From Phoronis pallida (taxonomy: Eukaryota; Phoronida; Phoronidae), in contig JAOXYC010209128.1 of the NCBI GenBank assembly GCA_028565715.1, positions 1 through 11,378 on the forward strand: 11,378 nucleotides of DNA, given 5' to 3'. Positions 8,501 to 11,378 of the stretch are shown one piece after another. Position numbers and translations under genes: made by a program. Position 1 is the first letter of the stretch; every line of letters starts with the position of its first letter. A model generated the notes under the pieces. It was not told where the DNA came from. It made no database searches and saw only the letters and a list, made by a program, of their open reading frames with translations.

Positions 8501-10963
8501 TTAAAATGAGTATTCCTGGAAAAACTGGTGCTTATATCAAGATGTTTAAGGTGAGATTCAGACAAAAGCTTGTATTAAGTAAGTCTGCAAAAGGCAAGCC
8601 AGCTGTTCAGGGAGTGCTACAGAAACTGGTATGGGCTTCAGATTTTATGCGGTGTATTTAAAGTTCACAGTGAAATAAATATTAGAAAACTAGGATTATT
8701 GAAAAGTGACCTGCTGAAATATCACCCATTCTAGTGTATTAACATAACCTGAAGTGTCTGTTTCAGATAGAGTGCCAATTTTTTAAGAGTAATAGGTCAA
8801 CCATAAAAGTGCAATTTTCTGAAAGGGCGCCTAAATCCCTGGTAGAATCTTTACCTCCAGTTGTCGTATAGCATCTTCTCTCTCCTTGATCATCTGCAGG
8901 TTGACCTCCTCTTCCATCGCTAACTTCATTGATTGCACCTTGGGTTGTTCACTGAAATTCAAAATAAAAAAAAATTGAATTTCTGAAATCTGTTAAAATC
9001 AGTGAATGCACTAAAATGCTCGCAACACTTAGCTTAGGTAACTCAAAGATACATAGTAAAGAAGATCCCCAACTTATGCTTGGCGTAAGGGTTTGTCTTA
9101 CGATGTATTTCTGTACATTTGCCTCGGTTCCATACATGGGTTTTGAGATCGCATGGTTCAACATCCGGTTTGAGACTTGGGTTTGAAATATGACAACCGG
9201 ATATGAACCTATCTCGTTTTTATTGCTTCACAAAGTCAAGTTGGGTATCTGTTCTTCTATTTAACTATGGGCAACTGAATAATAACATTTTTAGATTTGT
9301 ATAAAAAGCTCTCAAACCACTCCTTTACAGATTTCTTTGTATTGTTTTACTCACTCAGATGGAAGTAAGTTATGATCAGCAAAGGACTTTCTTAAAAAAA
9401 TTCTAGTTCAATCTGTTGATTTGCAATTATAATGCAGTGCCATAAACTTTAATTTATATGAATTTAAGTCAATTACTGGAACTTATCACTAGTCAGCCTG
9501 AAGTCCATGCGATATGGACGCAACGTTACGTTTTAACAAGTAAGTTCCAGTAATTGACTTAAATTCATATAATATCTACAACTGGATGTCTGACAATATT
9601 CATGCATATATAAACTTTAAATGTTGAAAAGGAGTTTAATGAATCTGATCCCTAAACCATTTTGCATGATAATTCCTGTAATAACTAAATTATGCAGATG
9701 TTTTCATACCTTGCAGCAGCAAAATCTACCAGCTGCCCTGTTCCTGCATCGTCATCAAATGGATTCTGAAATAAAAATGTACTTGCAACATACACTGACA
9801 AGCATACCTCATACATGCAAGACTATAGAATCAAAATTTTGAATCAAAAGTGGGGTTTGCCATGCTGAACAACGCAACTTGCGTGTGATAACGTGCAATG
9901 ATATGCGGCTCGGGCTTTTCTCTGCAAATGATTTCATTTTCCGGAGACCAGCCTCATTCTGATGACTGATTGGGATTGCGCATGCCTGCGATATGAGACT
10001 ATTGAACAGTGCCTATAACACTTTACAGTAATAACATGGCAATATCAAAGCTGTGCACTTGTATAAACTTAGTTTTTAACTACGTAAATTCGAAATTAGA
10101 GTTACATTTAGTGTATGTATAGGTCGAAAATATGATAACTCAGTTAGTAGATAGTAGAAGTTTACCTAGTCTGCAAGCTATTGTGGGTTTAAATCCCATG
10201 TTGGAATGCACATTTTTTTGGAATTATTTTCATTCATGTAAATACTTACTGTGTTAGCCCTGGCTCTAGCCACACTCTCTTTCTCTCTTGCTGCAGCTTT
10301 ACGCTGAGCTGTCTGTAAATTGTTGAGTACTGTAGAGAAATCATTGGCCAACCTGTCCTTTTGTAGTTTATGTTGCCTCTGGAAATGTAATGTAATAATT
10401 CCAGGTAAATTTACACTGAAGTTTCACAGCAAGAAGGGGAAACAGAATCAAGAGGTAATTGCAACAGAGAACCATAAGATGGTCTACGGTTACGCTCGTA
10501 GCTCAGTGGTAAGTGTCCCGGCCTTTTAACAAAAAGGTCGTGGGTTCACGCCCTGGTTGCATTGCACTGAGTATTTCCTACTGGGCTATTAGGAAAGTAT
10601 GGTATTGTGAGTGCTTAGCAAATTAAAGGTAATTGCAATTATTTCGAAAATACCACTCGCCTGCTGTATGCTCCCCGGGGAGTTGAAATGGTACTTGAGT
10701 GAACAGATCTGGAGCCTGGGTAATGATATTGAGAATTGTAAAGCGCCTTGAATAAAAAAGCGCTATTTAAGCACTGGGTATTATTATAATTATTATTATT
10801 AAATTCTACAATTAATTTTCTTAGTTTCCTCACAGTCCCAAAAAGTGTGAGTTGTTAGCATACCTGTTCAGAAAGACTGGGTGGGTTGGGTAACCGAGTC
10901 AGGTCTTTTAAATATTTATTGGTGTCTTTTGCTAACTGATTAGTGTTGTGTTGAACCTCATGT
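5464..10963 (-). CDS. STX12: Syntaxin-7/12-like endosomal Qa-SNARE, partial (seven C-terminal coding exons, 5' end outside window)
   Basis: The coding join is 10963-10864, 10378-10250, 9765-9710, 8951-8855, 8178-8106, 6745-6663 and 5574-5464. All introns are GT-AG and the reading frame is kept throughout, giving about 215 residues and a stop codon. Syntaxin-7/12 proteins sit on early and late endosome membranes and pair with Qb, Qc and R-SNAREs to drive homotypic and endosome-lysosome fusion. Counting from the first whole codon, residues 1-76 belong to the Habc bundle (NQLAKDTNKYLKDL; LQKDRLANDF), 77-107 are a linker, 112-179 are the SNARE helix with zero-layer Gln147 in HEQGE, and 187-210 are the membrane anchor. 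Family members are usually about 260-280 residues, so roughly 50-65 N-terminal residues are missing. The KESVARARA stretch resembles syntaxin-12 more than syntaxin-7, but the protein may represent the ancestor of both vertebrate copies. The family call is firm; the paralogue symbol is less sure. Confidence 0.95.
5601..5700 (-). repeat. tRNA-derived SINE module, left end of composite
   Basis: On the minus strand it reads CCGGTTGGGTAGCTCAGTTG, then GTTAGAGC, an anticodon-like stem-loop CCGA-CCGGCAA-TCGG, a weakened B-box TTTTCGATTCCC, and a tail TTTTTTCTGTCTTTTCAAAT. The A-box (TAGCTCAGTTGG) is perfect. The anticodon position reads GGC, but U33 is replaced, and the B-box and acceptor stem are degraded, so it is not a working tRNA. 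It lies in the last syntaxin intron, about 26 bases from the last exon's acceptor, and its 5' end abuts the tandem array. Confidence 0.8.
5698..6460 (+). repeat. Degenerate tandem repeat array (about five copies, 117-225 bp spacing)
   Basis: Units share GAACAAGCAATTGTCAATTT, then CGAACTAATTCTGCCA, GGGGGAGTTA, a GACCCGAAAAGCGACTGGTG block, ATTGACCTAATGAACATGTG and TCAAAATCCGTTGAGCGG. The AACAAG-C-ATTG anchor starts at 5801, 5945, 6062, 6218 and 6443, giving spacings of 144, 117, 156 and 225. The 117-bp unit lacks the GACCCG block. The last interval contains an extra partial unit joined at CCGTTG/GACGTGACG near 6350. The first unit begins in mid-repeat at the tRNA junction. The TCAAAATCCGTTGAG and GGACAAGCAATTGTGGACGG pieces resemble 3' parts of retroposons widespread in marine invertebrates. 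Confidence 0.85.
6525..6607 (+). repeat. tRNA-like module, right end of composite
   Basis: The sequence runs GATTACTTGGTAGAGCACTT, GCCTAGAATGGG, a near-perfect B-box GGTACGATTCC at 6559-6569, then ATGACGGGTCAGAAATTTTT and TTCAGATTCCAAAT. The D-arm and anticodon arm are shortened, so it is a decayed head. Its tail resembles the tail of the opposed module at 5601-5700, which gives the composite ends that are inverted with respect to each other. The plus-strand open frames across it are chance. Confidence 0.6.
6663..6745 (-). CDS. STX12: Syntaxin-7/12 exon: C-terminal half of the SNARE helix
   Basis: The exon is 83 nt: two bases that complete a split Asp codon, then 27 codons, between a TTTCAG acceptor and a GTGAGC donor. 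It encodes SIEANVESAAVHVEEGTSQL followed by AQARDYQ. Asp-Ser-Ile-Glu-Ala-Asn-Val followed by AxVHV is diagnostic for the syntaxin-7/12 branch of Qa-SNAREs. The zippering heptads run to the membrane-proximal DYQ. Confidence 0.96.
6746..7181. other. Intron sequence without recognised features
   Basis: This AT-rich stretch of the intron between the two SNARE-helix exons holds no open frame, inverted repeat or tRNA-like motif that I can identify. It ends at the left target-site duplication of the neighbouring 416-bp insertion. Confidence 0.4.
7182..7194 (+). repeat. Left target-site duplication, 13 bp
   Basis: ATGAAAAAGATAC is identical to 7611-7623. The last four bases also belong to the outer 44-bp inverted arm, so the exact left border may shift by a few bases. 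Confidence 0.8.
7232..7337 (-). repeat. 5'-deleted tRNA-SINE copy (inverted)
   Basis: On the minus strand it reads ATTATGCTGGCTTATAGCGT, TAAAATTAGCAC, AACTATCATGAAAATAGGAG, a perfect B-box GGTTCGATTCC (7276-7266), and the tail TTTTTCTGTCTTTTCAAAA. Compared with 7466-7610 it lacks exactly 40 bases covering the acceptor and D-arm. The gap is flanked by GCAC in the full copy. Confidence 0.85.
7514..7588 (+). repeat. tRNA-derived head of SINE (best preserved)
   Basis: The acceptor halves GACCCCG and CGGGTTC pair at six of seven positions. A D-arm-like TGGTGTAGAGGTTAAGGCA follows, then an anticodon-like stem-loop CTAT-CATGAAA-ATAG, then a T-arm with a perfect B-box GGTTCGATTCC at 7567-7577. The loop lacks U33, the anticodon stem is short, and the sequence runs on into a SINE tail, so I call it a retroposon head and not a tRNA gene. 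It could still act as an RNA polymerase III promoter. Confidence 0.75.
7611..7623 (+). repeat. Right target-site duplication, 13 bp
   Basis: ATGAAAAAGATAC directly follows the SINE tail TTTTCTGTCTTTTCAAA and matches the left copy at every base, which implies a fairly recent insertion. Confidence 0.8.
7644..8025 (+). mobile_element. Possible hAT-like element remnant
   Basis: AGGGCTGCAACGATGACGGA at 7644-7663 resembles the AGGGCTGCAAC start of many animal hAT terminal repeats. It is followed by repeated ACGATT/CGATT motifs (ATTCGATTACTCACGATT, TTCACGATTCGATT). On the other side, near 8000, TATAATCGAATCG is in the inverse orientation. No clean right terminus or 8-bp duplication is visible, so the right border is approximate. 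The open frame at 7611-7811 crosses the left border and is chance. Confidence 0.4.
8106..8178 (-). CDS. STX12: Syntaxin-7/12 exon: SNARE core with zero-layer Gln
   Basis: The exon is 73 nt: 24 codons plus one base of a split Asp codon, between a TTTTCAG acceptor and a GTACGT donor. It encodes SDIVGVNEIFKDLALLVHEQ and then GEVV. NEIFKDLA-x-(L/M)-V-HEQGE is the Qa-SNARE signature. The Gln codon at 8121-8119 is the zero ionic layer residue that pairs with the R-SNARE arginine in the fusion complex. Every conserved layer residue expected here is present, so nothing suggests a pseudogene. Confidence 0.96.
8239..8429. mobile_element. MITE of about 191 bp with 10-bp flanking duplications
   Basis: The right end reads GCTGGAATAGCCCTG and the left end AGGCCTATTCCAGC, its complement with one base lost and one change. 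The arms extend about 38 bp through AAAAAA(C/G)GTATCC and a G8/C7 run to AAGGCA. AGAAGAATTG flanks both sides (8229-8238 and 8430-8439). There is no coding potential. A terminus of CAGGG type with an 8-10 bp duplication fits hAT- or Mutator-like non-autonomous elements; I cannot choose between them. Confidence 0.75.
8440..8854. other. Intron sequence without recognised features
   Basis: No repeat borders, reading frames or tRNA-like motifs are recognisable. This is the remainder of the 676-bp intron between the two exons that encode the first half of the SNARE helix. Confidence 0.4.
8855..8951 (-). CDS. STX12: Syntaxin-7/12 exon: start of the SNARE helix
   Basis: The exon is 97 nt: one base completing a split Ser codon and then 32 codons, between a TTTCAG acceptor and a GTAAAG donor. 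It encodes EQPKVQSMKLAMEEEVNLQM followed by IKEREDAIRQLE. The (L/M)IKERE-AIRQLE stretch is the highly conserved start of the Qa-SNARE motif in syntaxin-7 and -12. The first dozen residues are the end of the variable linker. Confidence 0.95.
9454..9572. mobile_element. Short fold-back element with perfect 32-bp inverted arms
   Basis: The arm at 9454-9485 (TTATATGAATTTAAGTCAAT and on to ACTTA) is the exact reverse complement of 9541-9572. The 55-bp loop between them contains its own small hairpin, GTCCAT-GCGAT-ATGGAC. The ends lie in TATA, so a TA target duplication (Tc1/mariner-like MITE) is possible but cannot be proved here. It lies in the intron upstream of the first SNARE-helix exon. Confidence 0.75.
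9710..9765 (-). CDS. STX12: Syntaxin-7/12 exon: short linker with an NPF motif
   Basis: This 56-nt exon lies between a TTTCAG acceptor and a GTATGA donor. It enters in phase 0 and leaves two bases (AG) that pair with the first base of the next exon to make Ser. It encodes NPFDDDAGTGQLVDFAAA, the acidic linker between the Habc bundle and the SNARE helix. This part of the family is poorly conserved, although QLVxF also occurs in syntaxin-12. Asn-Pro-Phe is the known ligand of EH domains in endocytic adaptors; whether it works here is inference. Because 56 is not a multiple of three, skipping this exon would break the frame. Confidence 0.88.
9766..10127. other. Intron sequence without recognised features
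   Basis: This part of a 484-bp intron shows only a 14-base string at 9998-10011 that recurs inverted at 4546-4559, and a GCGCATGC motif near 9977 that also occurs in the fold-back element at 3938-4120. This hints at remnants of a shared repeat, but no element can be delimited. Confidence 0.35.
10134..10218 (+). repeat. Decayed tRNA-like relic
   Basis: AACTCAGTTAGTAGATAG resembles a tRNA D-arm. The anticodon-like loop CTGCAAG follows (GCA at the anticodon position), then a T-arm with GGTTTAAATCC at 10186-10196, close to the B-box consensus, and a T7 run that could end polymerase III transcription. The acceptor stem does not pair well. It is probably an old SINE head or tRNA pseudogene, ending 31 bases from an exon donor site. 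Confidence 0.55.
10250..10378 (-). CDS. STX12: Syntaxin-7/12 exon: Habc helix Hc
   Basis: The exon is 129 nt, exactly 43 codons, phase 0 at both ends, between a TTTCCAG acceptor and a GTAAGT donor. It encodes RQHKLQKDRLANDFSTVLNN, then LQTAQRKAAAREKE and SVARARANT. The RQxKLQKDRL start, the NDF centre and the KEKES(I/V)ARARA end match helix Hc of syntaxin-12 closely, and syntaxin-7 less closely at the end. Its charged, Ala-rich composition fits a long amphipathic helix that packs in the regulatory bundle. Only 31 bases separate the donor from the T-run that ends a tRNA-like relic, so the repeat sits very close to the exon. Confidence 0.95.
10490..10800 (+). mobile_element. tRNA-headed SINE with GCGCC-type 3' tail
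   Basis: A perfect A-box TAGCTCAGTGGT lies at 10499-10510. A Lys-like anticodon loop (CTTTTAA) and a T-arm with a degraded B-box GGTTCACGCC follow. A body of about 180 bp leads to the tail TTGTAAAGCGCCTTGAATAA, AAAAGCGCTATTTAAGCACT and an ATT-rich end (10780-10800). This tail type is shared with LINEs in many animals and is thought to recruit their reverse transcriptase. The SINE fills most of the 485-bp intron between the two Habc exons. Borders are approximate on the left. A minus-strand open frame over it is chance. Confidence 0.8.
10864..10963 (-). CDS. STX12: Syntaxin-7/12 exon: Habc region (first exon in window)
   Basis: The exon is 100 nt. It starts after a TTTGCAG acceptor with one base that completes a codon begun in an unseen upstream exon, followed by 33 codons and a GTATGC donor. 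It encodes HEVQHNTNQLAKDTNKYLKD and then a Leu-Pro-Asn-Pro-Pro turn ending SLSEQ. The NQLAK-T-KYLK core and the following Pro-rich turn before SEQ are typical of the end of helix Hb in syntaxin-7 and -12. The first base being the end of an NNA codon fits a Leu, as in the family's LHxVQ, but this is inferred. No further coding exon is visible between here and the right edge. Confidence 0.93.
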
Positions 10964-11166
10964 CTGCAAAAATAATAATACTAGTACCATCAAAATAATA
11001 CAATCATCTCATTTATTGCTCACTCTAAAGTGAAACTGAATTTTTTTCTATGCACTATTGAACTATGTTCAAGCAAAAATGTTGATAAAACAAATTTAAC
11101 ATTCTGATAGACTAGCACTTAATAAGGAGTCTGTGGATATGAAACACTTAACGTCATGTTCTTCTT

Positions 11167-11378
11167 GAACTCTTTCACTGCCATTATTGCCTTAAGGCAA
11201 CACCCGCACAAAAATCGATTTCTATAGCCGAAACGAGGGAGCGCTTAAAGCATACTTTACGACATTGCCACTTGACAGTACTTAGTCGAATAAGTTTTGC
11301 GAAAAAAGCAGAGAATTCGGTGATTTTTTTGTCGATTTTGAAGGAATTTGAGTGAAATTTGAAAGATTATCGTCTGCG
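11167..11378. mobile_element. Edge of a dispersed repeat, possibly piggyBac-like
   Basis: GAACTCTTTCACTGCCATTA followed by a TTAA-containing TTGCCTTAAGGCAACACCCG resembles the ACCCTTT-(G/A)-CTGCC ends of piggyBac-like elements, which insert at TTAA. Base composition changes here from the AT-rich intron to more even sequence that continues to the window edge. No transposase is visible and the other end is outside, so the assignment is tentative. Confidence 0.3.

Noticed and set aside
10964-11166. Missing N-terminal syntaxin exon in the window
   Set aside because: I read the minus strand for the conserved helix Ha/Hb pattern and a donor that leaves two bases of a codon. None is present, so the exon must lie to the right of the window.
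1-11378. CRISPR array, bacterial operon, phage or integrated virus
   Set aside because: There are no regularly spaced identical repeats with unique spacers, no closely packed reading frames with ribosome binding sites, and no viral-type proteins. Spliced exons and SINEs indicate an animal nuclear genome.

Overview
The window comes from an animal nuclear genome, most likely a marine invertebrate. It is AT-rich, its one recognisable gene is split by GT-AG introns, and it carries several short retroposons with tRNA-like heads and several fold-back (MITE-like) elements. One SINE has a GCGCC-type 3' tail with an ATT-rich end, a type known from echinoderms, hemichordates, molluscs and other invertebrates. 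The sequence alone does not fix the phylum.

The only gene that can be supported is on the minus strand, from about 10963 down to 5464. Seven consecutive coding exons (10963-10864, 10378-10250, 9765-9710, 8951-8855, 8178-8106, 6745-6663, 5574-5464) splice in frame into the C-terminal ~215 residues of a syntaxin-7/12 type endosomal Qa-SNARE. They encode part of the Habc bundle, a short linker containing Asn-Pro-Phe, the whole SNARE helix with its central Gln, and a C-terminal membrane anchor. The N-terminal exon or exons, the start codon and the promoter lie beyond the right edge.

The introns are loaded with repeats. The last intron (5575-6662) is almost filled by a composite: an array of degenerate ~117-156 bp repeats between two outward-facing tRNA-like modules. 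The next intron (6746-8105) holds a 416-bp insertion with perfect 13-bp target-site duplications, made of nested inverted repeats around two opposed tRNA-derived modules. It is followed by a possible hAT-like end. Further upstream are a MITE of about 191 bp with 10-bp flanking repeats, a 119-bp element with perfect 32-bp inverted arms, a decayed tRNA-like relic and a tRNA-headed SINE of about 310 bp.

Positions 1-5463 hold no gene I can support. They contain AT-rich sequence, a segment open on both strands with no recognised product (2648-2939), a decayed tRNA-SINE (3659-3734), an imperfect fold-back element (3938-4120) and the probable 3' untranslated region of the syntaxin gene (from 5463 downward). 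The right end (11167-11378) looks like the edge of another dispersed repeat, possibly piggyBac-like.
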